From NCBI GenBank assembly GCA_015501605.1, contig JADNRZ010000017.1:248001-312000 (forward strand): a DNA stretch of 64,000 nucleotides. Reading direction: 5' to 3'. Of this stretch, positions 11,052 to 21,949 are shown piece after piece. A program made the position numbers and the translations under genes. The notes under the pieces were generated by a model that did not search any database, had not been told where the DNA came from, and worked only from the letters and a program-made list of their open reading frames with translations. The stretch is from Panaeolus papilionaceus (Eukaryota; Basidiomycota; Agaricomycetes; Agaricales). Position 1 is the first letter of the stretch. Each line of letters opens with the position of its first letter.

Positions 11052-13006
11052 TCTGTGCGTTTGAATGCACCGTCTTTTGACCGTATGATAGAATATGTCG
11101 TGGTGGAATGGAAGAGAGGGTAAATTGGGTGACACTGGGCTGGACAGGGGCGAAGGATATGCATTTGCTTGAGTACAAATTTGTGTGGGACCCAGGCTAG
11201 TGTGTGTGGGACGCAAGGCTGGTATCCGTCGTGCTTCATGTCGTCCATATGACAGGGGTGGACGTTTGCAAGCCATTACCGTTGCGTTTATTAGGTTGCT
11301 GCAAACGCTGTAACGAATAGTGGCGCACTGAATTTTATTAATACGTATCAGTCCCCTTGCTTGAGGAGTTAAACTTAACACCCATAAGGTGCCTTATTGG
11401 TAATTTTACTCACCAATTAGAAACGACACAGTGGCAGAAAATGAGGAGGCGACGGGCGAAAACGATTTGCTGGCTGTTTTCAAGCGGTATTTAAAGAATA
11501 TGGGGTGATACAATGGGGTCGCTAAGTATTCGTTACCGAGATGGAAGAAGGGTCTTTTTCGCAACTGAATGGGCTCCGATCCGGGTTGCCAAATTTGATG
11601 ATCCAGTTGGACGTTCGAAATGTCTGTCAACGTTGAATCAAGGCAAGCTACGCGCATTCGCTTCAGTTGGTCGGACACTTGTGTTGTATTTAAAAGCACC
11701 TGTTTTATATCGAAAGCAATTTTCATCAAGACAATGACAATAGAGTAGAGATTAATCTTGCCTTTTAGAAGGCTCTCGGAGGGAGCAATTTGAACTTATG
11801 AAAGGTGAAATGATCCGTCGGTGTTCGCGGAACGACTGATCCCCGGAAAGCCTAATTTCTCCAAACAGGCCCAGACTGAACAGCTTATCGGGAGCCTATG
11901 GGGGAAAGGAGCAAACGATGAGCCCATCAAAGGAAATCTCTTTACTTCTTCTTATACGAATGAGTTGGCCGATAAATCTCCTGTGGCGCTGAATGATACC
12001 TGCGTTTTCCAGAAACAAACATATCATTGTCATCCCTCGCTCGCTATCTTTGAAACTGCTCTTGGTGTTTGACACCCCATTGAAAGGGTGTGTAACTGTA
12101 ACATGAGGTCATATCCCAAAGTCACCGACGTGTGGACATGATCTGTTCGTATTTCTCCAATTGGGCCAAGTTTATCTGACTTGTGAAAGCATAAATGTCA
12201 GAGCAGACATCAGCAGTTGGAAGGTACGACGCTGCAAGCTATCAGGTTTGGATGCCTGAGTTTTTGACGGTCTTTGTGCCTAGCTGCATCACAGGTTGCT
12301 CCATCGTGCAGCCAATGCAAGTACGTTAAACTTAAATCTAAGGCTGACCCGCGAGAGCCCCTCAAGATTCTTAGTTTACCCTTCCAAATCAGATTTCAGA
12401 AGGGTCATTTGGGTAAGAAACAGTGAAGCATGACCATGACGCAGATCTTCCTCCTACAGGATGTCAGGATCCGGCATGGAAGTATCGCACTTCAGTGTGA
12501 ACTCAACCGGCGATATGTTTTCCGGAGTGGTGGCGTATGTCAAAACTGGAAGCCAAACGCGCCCATGATCATGAAGCACGCGACCCACGCTTCTCTCTGG
12601 ATTCTCACCTACGGTAATCATATAATTAACTGTACTTTCGAATTCCTGGTTCCATCCACCCGGTATCCTGAGAGTGGTGGACATGGCACCAGGCGATGGG
12701 GCCCCGCATCACTCTAACACATACCCATCTGCGAGTGGTCATTCGGTTTCGATGTTTGGAGTGACACACTTGACGTATTGTGCATAAAAAGACGAGTAGC
12801 AACTGTGTAAAACGTCGTTTGTATACCTCAGCTGAGAACTTTTGTGATCAGACTCAAGATGTTTGTAGACAATATGTTGTATGTTTATTTCCCAACTGAT
12901 TTCGTATAGATATATCCGTGATAACGACATAAAAGACAGCGCCTACACTCAGGCTAGGGTACAAGGTACAATATGCTGATAGGTAGAATAGAAATGTCGC
13001 TGCTAC
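11052..13006. other. Intergenic, no supported gene
   Basis: Roughly 2 kb without a recognisable gene. A 76-codon frame on the minus strand (12454-12684) looks faintly protein-like but has no recognisable motif or partner exons. The region may hold the promoter and 5' leader of F-box 4. Confidence 0.4.
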
Positions 13007-15325
13007 CTACATTCGATACCGAAGTGTGGGATCAAGCGTCGTTGGGTCGACATCTAAATCTGGCTCCGCATTTTCAACGTTGGTCCTTTCCTTCTCCGTT
13101 TCCTGAATATGTCTCTGGAAGAGCTCGACGTCAATAAGATGGTCACGGAAAAGGGTAAGGAGGCCTCGATCGCGGTGGGGGAGCTCTATTTCTGATCTGA
13201 TCTGAGGATAATTGGCAAAGTATTCCTCTACGATGGTATCGCGCTCGAACTTTTGGGCGAGTCCAAAGACGGAGAGCGGTTTCGCATCTATGAAGCAGAC
13301 ACACCATTAGTAAGCTATAGAGTACAAACCAATGCATTGCTTACCGAACAAAATGCGCGTCATGCTGATTCCAAAGAAGATGGCAAAGACGGCGCATAAG
13401 AATGTCCAGAGACCACCAATTACCGCGAAGCCATCGAGCACAGCCTTCTCGCGGTAATCTTCGACAATCTTGACATCAGATATAGCATCTGGGAGGAAAA
13501 CTCGAAGTGTCGAAAAGTTATCGGCAACAGTAATCAACGTGCTGTTCGGTGCCGTCGTCAGCAGTGGTTCTGGGAGAAGGGACTTGAGCCGTGCGGTGAC
13601 GAAAGTGTTGGTGGACTGGAAATTGATTCAGATTGTAAGCGATCTTGTCACTCGTGAACTGAGGGGGGAATCCCTACCTCAAACATGCCAAGTCCGGACA
13701 AAGCGGGATGTTTGAAGATTCGCCGGATTTCCATTTCCAGTTCTGCCAGATTATTCGTGCTAGGAAGCATTGTTATCGGCGATGACGAGCGAACAACGTA
13801 GAAGTTATTCCTTGTTAGGCCAGGCATAACTTGAATGGCATTTGCCCACAGATTCGCCGTCGCATCTACCACCGCCCCTAGCATCGTAAAGTTGACCTGG
13901 ATCAATATATCTGGGAGGTAAATTTGGACCGGAAGAAGGTCCGTTGTATTTTCTAAGATGTGATGTTGTTAGTACATGCGCCGAACCTTCATCTTAAAAA
14001 CTCACGCCGTGGAGGACAGCTCGAATAAATAATTTGATACGTAACCTTGTTGATAGTTTCAAGATGTGGTTGGGGGTCGTTGATGCACTCAGGTATATCG
14101 TCGTCTAAATGTGGACATTCGGGTTAGTGACACATAATAGTGAGCTTGTTGGGTTTAAAGTGAGCTAACTTGAACTGTCCCAAAGAGGGATGAGTTGGAC
14201 TGCGTCACGGAAGCTACTGGCATTCGTGTAGGATTCGTATCCACCGAGCATGGGTCTCATCTGTCAGAAAGTTATCAGTGAAGTTTCAAAGTACGCAAAT
14301 AAGATGTAGCGCACAAAGGCAATATTCCACAGAGGGGCCTCCAATGGGAAGTCGAAAGGTGTCGACTGCACACGATATTCTTTGACCGGCGTGAGGGCGG
14401 TCTCGCGAACAGGGTAGATGGCAACATTGACAATCCCGTAGACGACCATAACCAAAATGAAAATCCCTCCCAACATTCCGCGCATCAAACGAACAAAAGT
14501 GCTCTCCCCACTGGCAGATGTGTGCTCAGTTTTTCTTTACTACTGACTAGAAATATATGGACTCACTGGAAGCGGGTTTTCCAAATGGACCTTCCGAGCA
14601 GAATAGATGCCGCCGCTGGGGAAGTCTTGATAGGCAAGCCTTTAAGACGCTGCGAGTCTTCAAGCAAATCGAATGGCTTTAGAAGGTTGGTTCCCTTTTT
14701 CCTTATAACAGCTACAATTCGACATATAGTGAGGAATAGCAGACACGCGATGAGAGTCCAGACAGCGACAACAAAAGCTATGACTGCCATGGGCGACAGT
14801 CTATTGAATTTGAAGAACTTGGCATGGAAAATCAGGACTGAAAGCCGGGCGGTACGGATAGGATGAGTCCCGTTGGGATTATGTTTAAACAGAAGTTTAA
14901 GGACGTACGGACTATCTCAACTAATATCAAGACGAGGTCAACCAATCGAATAAAAAAAGCAAACTTGAAGGCACTGCACACTATGTGGTCAATTTCTGTT
15001 CACGTTGTGAATGTGAGATGTGCGCCTCATACCTGATAACATGATGTAGGAATGTAAACACCAAAACAACCACATAGAGGATAGGTCGCGTTTTACTGGG
15101 GTAAAATAGAATAGGAAACCATATCCCGCCCATGGCTGAGGTTATAAGCGATGACAAAAGAAGGATGCGGAGCGTGGCGACCTTCAAGGTTGGGTTGAAA
15201 AAAATGGGTTGAAGTCTGTCCCATACAGACCCCTCAGGATACACATATCGTCCTTGAGGTGAGTGAGGCGCTGTTTCCTTTAGGCTGGGAGTAGGGGGAG
15301 AGGAAACGACTGTCTCCGATGCCAT
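13007..15325 (-). CDS. Six-TM membrane protein A, unknown family
   Basis: Nine exons: 15325-15033, 14973-14909, 14837-14567, 14510-14315, 14260-14170, 14104-14006, 13952-13678, 13615-13345, 13287-13007, giving 613 residues in one frame. Every junction is GT-AG and each matches the neighbouring paralogue in position and phase. Five hydrophobic helices lie in the first 245 residues (about 49-75, 81-97, 98-119, 137-160, 222-245). A large loop of about 240 residues follows, with two cysteine-containing blocks, then a sixth helix near 493-520 (GGLWTFLCAVFAIFFGI) and a charged cytosolic-looking tail of about 90 residues. No catalytic or transporter motif is recognised. The architecture suggests a surface or endomembrane protein; its function is unknown. 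Confidence 0.85.
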
Positions 15326-17051
15326 GATGAAGTGAAGAGCGAGGGCACTTAAACCTTGTCAAGTCGATGTCCATCCTTATAAGTATCTTCCTCGGTAGGT
15401 GTGCGTTGTACTCGAAACACGCGTTGCCATCATGGCTGTGTCGCTGTCAAACACTGAAAGTCAATGCCCAGCCATTCCCTCCCTCAGGGTCTTGTGTTAA
15501 GTTACATAACAACTTATCTAGGAACAGCGATGCAGCCGCACACTGTTCTGTAACTTCTGTTCGATCAGGCTCCCTAATACCAACTCAACTTGAAAGAAAG
15601 ATCTGAGCCTTTCTTTAAAATCTTGAGGTCCTAGTTCCTTCGTAATATTAATGAAGGTGCTCTGACTCCTGCTGTTCCGAAGGCATGGGAATGGGAATTC
15701 CTCAAGTTGTACGTGTGTGAATTTAACGGCTCTTCCACCAATCAAAAGGAAGGCAACAGGGCGCTTCCTGGAGCTGTCGCAACTAACGCTCAGTCGGCCA
15801 TCAAATGTGAGAATTACATTGTTCATGGTGTCCTGCAGGCACCACGGCGAGAGTTATACATGTATTGTTTTGTGTGACTAGTTCAAGGCAGGGTTGCTGA
15901 TGGTGAAGATAGCAAGTCCGAGGAATTCTATAGAACTCTCAACTCCAACTTTTGTAACATTGTCCTTCTGAGCCCCAGACGCACCTCATGTATCATCATA
16001 CATACAAAACGTTGAACGTATCTCCGGATCCTTCGCATGGTTTTGCAATATCGAAATCATATTTTAACATCGGAGGTCTTTGTCAGCAGCTATCAATCGC
16101 TAGTTCATAATATAGTCAAGGGATCGATGAACGTGAACAGGGTCGCCAATCACAATTGCCTCAAGGTCATGAAATGAAAGCTGCTTGCAGGTTCGGCAAG
16201 GTGATCGTCGCAATTATCGTGTTCCCGTATGGCATAACAGCGCAAATAGCTCGTACTGGCCAGCATCCGTTCGTCGAGGCAATACTGAAGCTTACAGCAG
16301 CAAAACCATTGAAAAGGAAGACCGAACAATCAAACATTGGGATCGAACGTCGAAAATTACCCTGTGGAACATCATATTCGCATTGGCGACGTAACCCTTT
16401 CCGCTCGAGGTCATTTAAACCTGTGAAAGTTTGATGTTAGCAGCTTGGATATGGAATGAGAAGGCCACATTCATGGTGAGAGCCCGATGTCTGTTTCGAG
16501 TTGCGTTTCGACAATGGCATCACGTTCGTGCTGTTGTGTAAATACAAACTTTGCGGCTGGCTCGAAAGTTGAGAATGTCCAAAGACCACGATATTACCGC
16601 CCCATTTTCCGGTGAATTTAAATTCTAAGATGAGCAACCACAGCGTGGCGGGGTAGCTACCGCCAACAATAAATGAGTTTTGTGACATCCGATAGAAATA
16701 CAAATTTTGAGCAGTGGTTGGTGAAGGCCAAAGAGGCATCGCGCATGTACTTGACGTGTGATAGAGATAGGAATTTGAACCTGCAAATTCCGCGCACACG
16801 CTTAGAAAACACGAATGACAGCAACTTGAAGCGTGAGACATTTGAAGCAACAGGCACTTGCTCAATCCATTGCAGGTAACGGCAGGTTGCATCATGCCCG
16901 CGCTAATATAAGCTGATTAAATGCTATATTGAGAGATCGGTAATGGTATGTATATCCTAACCAAAACCATCATTTAACCGTGTACATGTACGAATAATCA
17001 GGGCCACTACACTCGATGGCGCAAGGTTGGATCAAGTGTCGCCGGGTTCAC
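15326..17051. other. Intergenic holding relics of the six-TM family
   Basis: Contains the decayed third copy described separately. On the minus strand at about 15740-15826 there is also a short 'KRPV'-type segment resembling one upstream of paralogue B. No intact gene is seen. Confidence 0.45.
16440..16700 (-). pseudogene. Decayed fragment of a third six-TM paralogue
   Basis: On the minus strand, stretches resemble the last two exons of genes A and B. VGGSYPATLWLLI matches VGGNQATLRLFI of B. A 'GTGGTCTTTGGACATTCT' block matches GGTGGTCTCTGGACATTCT of A. QQHERDAIVE matches MQQFERSAIVE of B. These pieces lie in different frames and end in stops. It is a relic lying between the two intact genes in the same orientation, so the family once had at least three tandem members here. 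Confidence 0.65.
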
Positions 17052-19322
17052 CTATGGTAACTTGGCTTCGTTTATTGCTGCTTCTTGTTTCGTCGACTCA
17101 AGTAAATGCAGCTTCAGGAGATCGATGTTGATCAAGTGCTCTATCAACAGAGAGTTGATACCCTGGTCGCGTTGATAAGATGCGACTTCCTTTCTCAGGT
17201 TGGGGTGTTTCTCAAACAGTCCCTCCACAATGGCACTGCGCTCGAACTGCTGCATGAGTCCAAATATAGAGATAGGCTTGGTATCTATTTGGAAAATGTG
17301 AGTACTAGCGTTGTAGCAACGATAAAATTAAAAACATACTGAACAGAATGCGAGTTATGCTGACCCCGAAAAGGATGGTAAAAATAGCACATAAGAAGGT
17401 CCAGAGACCACCAATCACTGCAAAGCCATCGAGTACAGCCTTCTCGCGATAGTCTTGCACAATCGTAATGTCTGAAATGGCGTCTGGGATGAATAACCGA
17501 AGCGTAGCTTGGTTACCACCCACAGGCAGCGGCAAGATGCCCGTATCTGCGTCCTCTGTGAAGACAGCAAGTGGATCAGGTACCAGACTTTTCAGTCTTG
17601 CAGTGGCGACTGTCTTGGTAGACTGTGGACGAGTGTTTATCGATGTGAGAGGGTCGGCCATTGGCAAAAATCTTGATACGCACCTCAAACATTCCAAGCC
17701 CGGACAGAGCAGGGTGTACAAAAAATTGTCTAATTCCAAGTTCCAATTCTCCCAAGTGCGTTGTGTTGGGAAGCATGGTGATTGGAGTTGATGTACGCAG
17801 GACAAAGTTAATGTCGCTCGTAAGACCCGGCATAACCTGAACCGCAAAAGCCCACAAATTCGCTAGCACAGGCCCATCATCCACTGAAAGTCCTAACATT
17901 GTGAAGTCGATGCTGATGAGAACATCTGGTAAGTCCATTTGAACCCAGCTCGATATGTTTGTGTCGTTGTCTACATCGTTGCCGGAGCGAGTTAATTATT
18001 GGAGGTAATCCAGAGGACCGATGGGTAACTTACTGCGTGGAGGACATTTTAACGAAATTATCTGATAAGTGACATCACCTATTTGCGCCTCAAGATCGTC
18101 ACTGGCCTCGCACCCCGGTGCATCAACATCTATATCACAACTTCAGCACTGGATTGCGGCAGTCATGTGTCAAATCACCTACTCGATCTATCCCAAAGAG
18201 GTTCAACTTTAACTGCAGCTCGGAACTGGTCATAGCTGACGTTAGTCAGCACTTCCAACTGCGGTCGCATCTGTGATGACGATACAGTCAGGACAACACT
18301 GATAATACTACCAAAAAATCCATACAAAAGCGAAATGCCACAACGGGTCCTCTAGTTTGAAATCAGTTGGTGTACCCTGTACACGATACTCTTTGACAGG
18401 TGTGAGGGCTGTTTCCCGGACGGGAGAGACGGTAAGAGTGAACATTCCATATACAATCATGATCAGGATGAAGGCGCCACTGAAGGCGCCGCGAATGAAC
18501 CGAACGAGATTGCTCTCCCCCCTGGAAGCGATTTTAGATTCGTTAGATTCGCTTTTTTGATGGGTCTGGGTGCAACTTACGGAAAACGTTCTATCCAGAT
18601 AGATCGTCCGAGCAGAATCGAAAGTGCTGCAGGGGACTTGTTCGTGGGGACGGGTCCTTTCTCGCGCTTTGAGCCCTCCAGAAAATCAAACGGCTTGAAT
18701 AGGTTGGCCCCCTTTTTTTGTAACACAGTCGCGGCTCGGCACAGGGTGAGGAAAATCAAACAGGCGATCAGGGACCATATGATAATGACAACAGCGATAA
18801 TGAGCTGAGGGGACCAACGGTCAAACCAGAAGAACTTTGAATAGACCCCAAGCACTGCGCCACATTTTCTCCCTTTTCAGAATCGCAACATTGTCAGAGC
18901 AATTGAGATACTCACAAACAATTTCAGCAACAATCAAGACCAGGTCGAACGCTTGAATCATAAACTTGAGCTTGAAAGCGCTATCCCCAAGGATTATTAA
19001 AGTCATTCACTATGCAGCGACAAACATACCTCATGACATGGTGAATAAAAGTCACCACCAAGACAGTAACGCACACGATGGACTTGACGGGTATGACTAC
19101 CGTCTGGTCGTCCCCGTAAAACAAGAATGTGAACCACAGGCTTCCCAGGGCCGAGGTAAGAAAAGATGTCAGAAGGACGAGGCGAAGAGCGGCGATCTTC
19201 AAAGGAGGATTGAAAAAGAGGGGCTGTAGTTTGTCCCATCCAGATCTTGCCAGAGGGCGAAATGTGCGAGGTAGTGTCTTCTCAAAACCTTGTGCAGAAG
19301 ATGCCGTTGACACAGACTCCAT
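17052..19322 (-). CDS. Six-TM membrane protein B, paralogue of A
   Basis: Nine exons: 19322-19030, 18980-18916, 18854-18581, 18521-18326, 18270-18183, 18129-18034, 17970-17684, 17622-17340, 17284-17052, giving 604 residues. Exons 1, 2 and 4 (293, 65 and 196 bp) have the same lengths as in gene A and all intron phases agree. Shared blocks include the DKLQP/DRLQP-FFNP N-terminus, the first helix pair ending in FxHHV, the PVRETALTPVKEYRVQ stretch after helix five, and REKAVLDGFAVIGGLWTFLCA before helix six. The N- and C-terminal tails have diverged most. Topology is probably six helices with one large loop. Function unknown. Confidence 0.85.
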
Positions 19323-20126
19323 GACTGAAGAAAGGTAATTGGTGAGGAATGTGTTGTCGCTGCTGTACCATTTATATCATTTTCTTGCTTACAGGCCCCA
19401 AACGCGGTGAGTTCGGATGATCACCGAAGCCACACATTTTGTTCAAAATAGGTGAGAACCAGGCACTGCGACCAGAGGTTATGCACATATAATGCACAGT
19501 TCAATGATCGATCATATGTCATACATGTGAGGTTGACAGTCTCAGAGGGCAGAGTCAACGGGAGATGGTTCGTACATGCAAAGGTAGTATCGAAGTATGT
19601 ATGAAATGTATTAGAAGCAACTCATACAGCTTTCCCCTCAATGAACACCAGTCAACCTGGTGTTAAGGGCTACCATAATCGAAGCAGCAACACTGGGCGC
19701 TTCTTGAGACTGTCAAGAGCACCGCCCATTTGCAGATATATACGGAAGCACATTCCCAGCAAGTTAAATTTAGAGCATCAATCACCTAATAAGAAGCCAC
19801 GCCCTCGGACCTTAAGGCTTTACTTATGCATCAACTTCGGTGCATCGGGGGTTGATATCCCCCGTATTGATGATCACCTTCTTGCACAGAAGCACTTGAA
19901 CACCAATCATTGCTTCAAACGCTTGTCGGCGCCTGTAAAATAATTACCCGAATAATAGGTTGTTGGTCCTATCCTCGGACCTGACTGTTACAAATATTTC
20001 CCTTCTGATCGCAACCCCTGAAAAAAAAAAAAATCGGGCGCTCGAAGCGAGCACTACAGTGCCCACCGGAGAAGCATTAAGACAGGTCACGCGGGGCTGA
20101 GAAAGTGTAATTGAAGATAAGAGAAC
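19323..20126. other. Intergenic; A-tract and 'KRPV' relic
   Basis: Holds a 13-14 base A run near 20019 and, on the minus strand near 19700-19760, a segment whose translation contains SLKKRPV, resembling the segment upstream of paralogue A. No gene is supported. Confidence 0.4.
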
Positions 20127-20970
20127 CTAGGAACTAAACTTTTGGAACACGTTCTGCACCGCCCCTTTCACAGCACCGAAATCAATCCCTCCAAACACGC
20201 CCTGCTGTGCCTCGCCGGCACCATCCGCAAGCTCGTCTCCTGCCCCATCTCCATATCGCATGGTGTCCAGATTCCGAGCAACAGCCATAGCTCTGGTGAG
20301 CTGATAGAAGCACTCCGTGACGTTGATATCCAGCTTTGCAGATGCTTCGAAGAAGGGACACGACCATTCCTTGGCGAGCGCTTCGCCTTGGGCCTCCGAT
20401 ACTTGGCGTCTGATATCCGCCTATCTCAACTCTGTTGATGCAGATGATATATAGAGTAAGATAACACAACATTACCTTGTCGCACTGGAGGCCTACTAGA
20501 ATTATCTTTGCGGAAGGTACATGACGCTCGACCTCTCGACGAAAGGAATTGAGACCTGAAAATGAACTCAGGTCGCCAATATCGTATGCTACAACCATCC
20601 GTATGGTGAGATAAACTGGAACGCATATTCGAAGACAGAGGGACTGACTGATAACAACCCCATCCTGTTTCTGTAGAATAGCTGGCAATACTGAACGGAA
20701 GCGCTCAGCACCTGCTGTGTCCTTGATATCGAAAGAAAGCAAGTTCATCAATGCTGTGCATACGGACCGGTTGACTAAAATCAGTGTATAAAATGCTCAC
20801 CCAAATCTGTAGCTTGAATTTTTGGTCGTCCTCGAGAATCATACCAGTGGTCTATGTAGTGATTTAGTGCCACAGGTCAGTAAGCGCCACCTCGAGCAGA
20901 CAACCACGAGGACTCTCAGCATGCGTTACTCACGTAGAATGAATAACCAATAGTTTGCGGTTCGAAGCCT

Positions 20971-20977
20971 GAGTTAA
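20971..20977. repeat. Target-site duplication, left copy
   Basis: GAGTTAA directly abutting the left end of the element. The same seven bases follow its right end. Confidence 0.85.
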
Positions 20978-21141
20978 TATGGGGCGCCGCATGCCCGAAT
21001 ATTATTTAAACTATCTATCTTATGTACCCTCGTTAATCAAACCCTCAATACATTGCTTTTCAAACTTGTCTTGGGCGTCAGTTAAGTTTTTCAAACTCTA
21101 TTCGAGCGCTTGTCGAGTTTTTCATTATCTCTTCGAGCGCT
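20978..21141 (+). repeat. Left terminal inverted repeat
   Basis: Matches the reverse complement of 21780-21942 with about two substitutions and one indel, all near the inner end. Confidence 0.9.
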
Positions 21142-21779
21142 TGTCGAAAATTTCAAACATTCATCAAGTGCTTTACAGAACTTAGCAGAAAGTTTGAGCG
21201 CCTAACATACAGAACAGAATTATACCAAACATATGTTGGCGCCTAATTGTAAAACCTTTGAATATCTTTTTATATGTATAATTCAGTAAGTTGGGATACT
21301 TTTGCTCAAAAAAAACCTTGTTTTACGCATGCCATCGGACTTTCAAAACGGCAAGTCGGCTTATCATGGCAGAATCTGGATGTTATCAGCCTCTAATCAT
21401 TAATATTAGCCAGCCGTTGCTTATCTTACTCGGATCCATGCCTCAGGTAATGGGTCAAGGTCACACCAGCTTCCCATGAATCAAGACTGGCATGGGAGAG
21501 ATAAGGAGCTCCACCGTAATATTGATCTATATTTTAAGCTCCGATCCTCATGCCAGCTCATATTAAAACTCCGATCATTGCATGGTAATCAGTGCACTTT
21601 TATTCCGACTTGGTACTACTTCAACTGCATTAGTTTACATGGTATATACTTCTCTTTATTTTTAAGCGCTCTGTAGATTTTGTAAATTGTCTGGTAAGCG
21701 CTCGAAGAGAATTTGAAAACCACAACTAGCGCTCGAAAAGAGTTTGAAAAATCCTACTAGCGCCCGATGAGAGACAACT

Positions 21780-21942
21780 AGCGCTCGAAGAGAGAATGAA
21801 AACTCGACAAGCGCTCGAATAGAGTTTAGAAAACTTAACTGACGCCCAAGACAAGTTTGAAAAGCAATGTATTGAGGGTTTGATTAACGAGGGTACATAA
21901 GATAGATAGTTTAAATAATATTCGGGCATGCGGCGCCCCATA
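21780..21942 (-). repeat. Right terminal inverted repeat
   Basis: Inverse of the left end. Its outer part is translated in frame onto the broken GTPase (MGRRMPEYYLN...), so the disrupted reading frame runs into the element and stops at 21726. Confidence 0.9.
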
Positions 21943-21949
21943 GAGTTAA
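21943..21949. repeat. Target-site duplication, right copy
   Basis: GAGTTAA, identical to 20971-20977. Collapsing the two copies to one restores the GTPase reading frame (EKTFNSGFEPQTIG). Confidence 0.85.

Larger units (their letters stand above)
20978..21942. mobile_element. Non-autonomous TIR DNA transposon in a GTPase exon
   Basis: A 965-bp element starting TATGGGGCGCCGC and ending with its exact inverse, flanked by a 7-bp target duplication GAGTTAA. The terminal inverted repeats are about 163 bp, identical for at least the first 110 bases, which points to a recent insertion. Inside the ends are several copies of a CTTCGAGCGCT-like word in both orientations. There is no transposase reading frame, so it is a MITE-like derivative. 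The 7-bp duplication fits no common superfamily exactly (hAT and P make 8 bp), so the class is left open. Confidence 0.9.

Noticed and set aside
12454..12684. 76-codon minus-strand frame with protein-like text (RIPGGWNQEFESTVNY...)
   Set aside because: No recognisable domain, no partner exons with good splice sites, and the plus strand is open over the same bases.
16156..16434. 92-codon plus-strand frame next to the six-TM relic
   Set aside because: No similarity to the six-TM proteins in the right orientation. A faint LWNI match was judged coincidental.
21726..21942. Reading frame continuing from the GTPase into the transposon as a possible new C-terminus
   Set aside because: It encodes only the translated inverted repeat with Ser/Leu-rich text; a consequence of the insertion, not an evolved domain.
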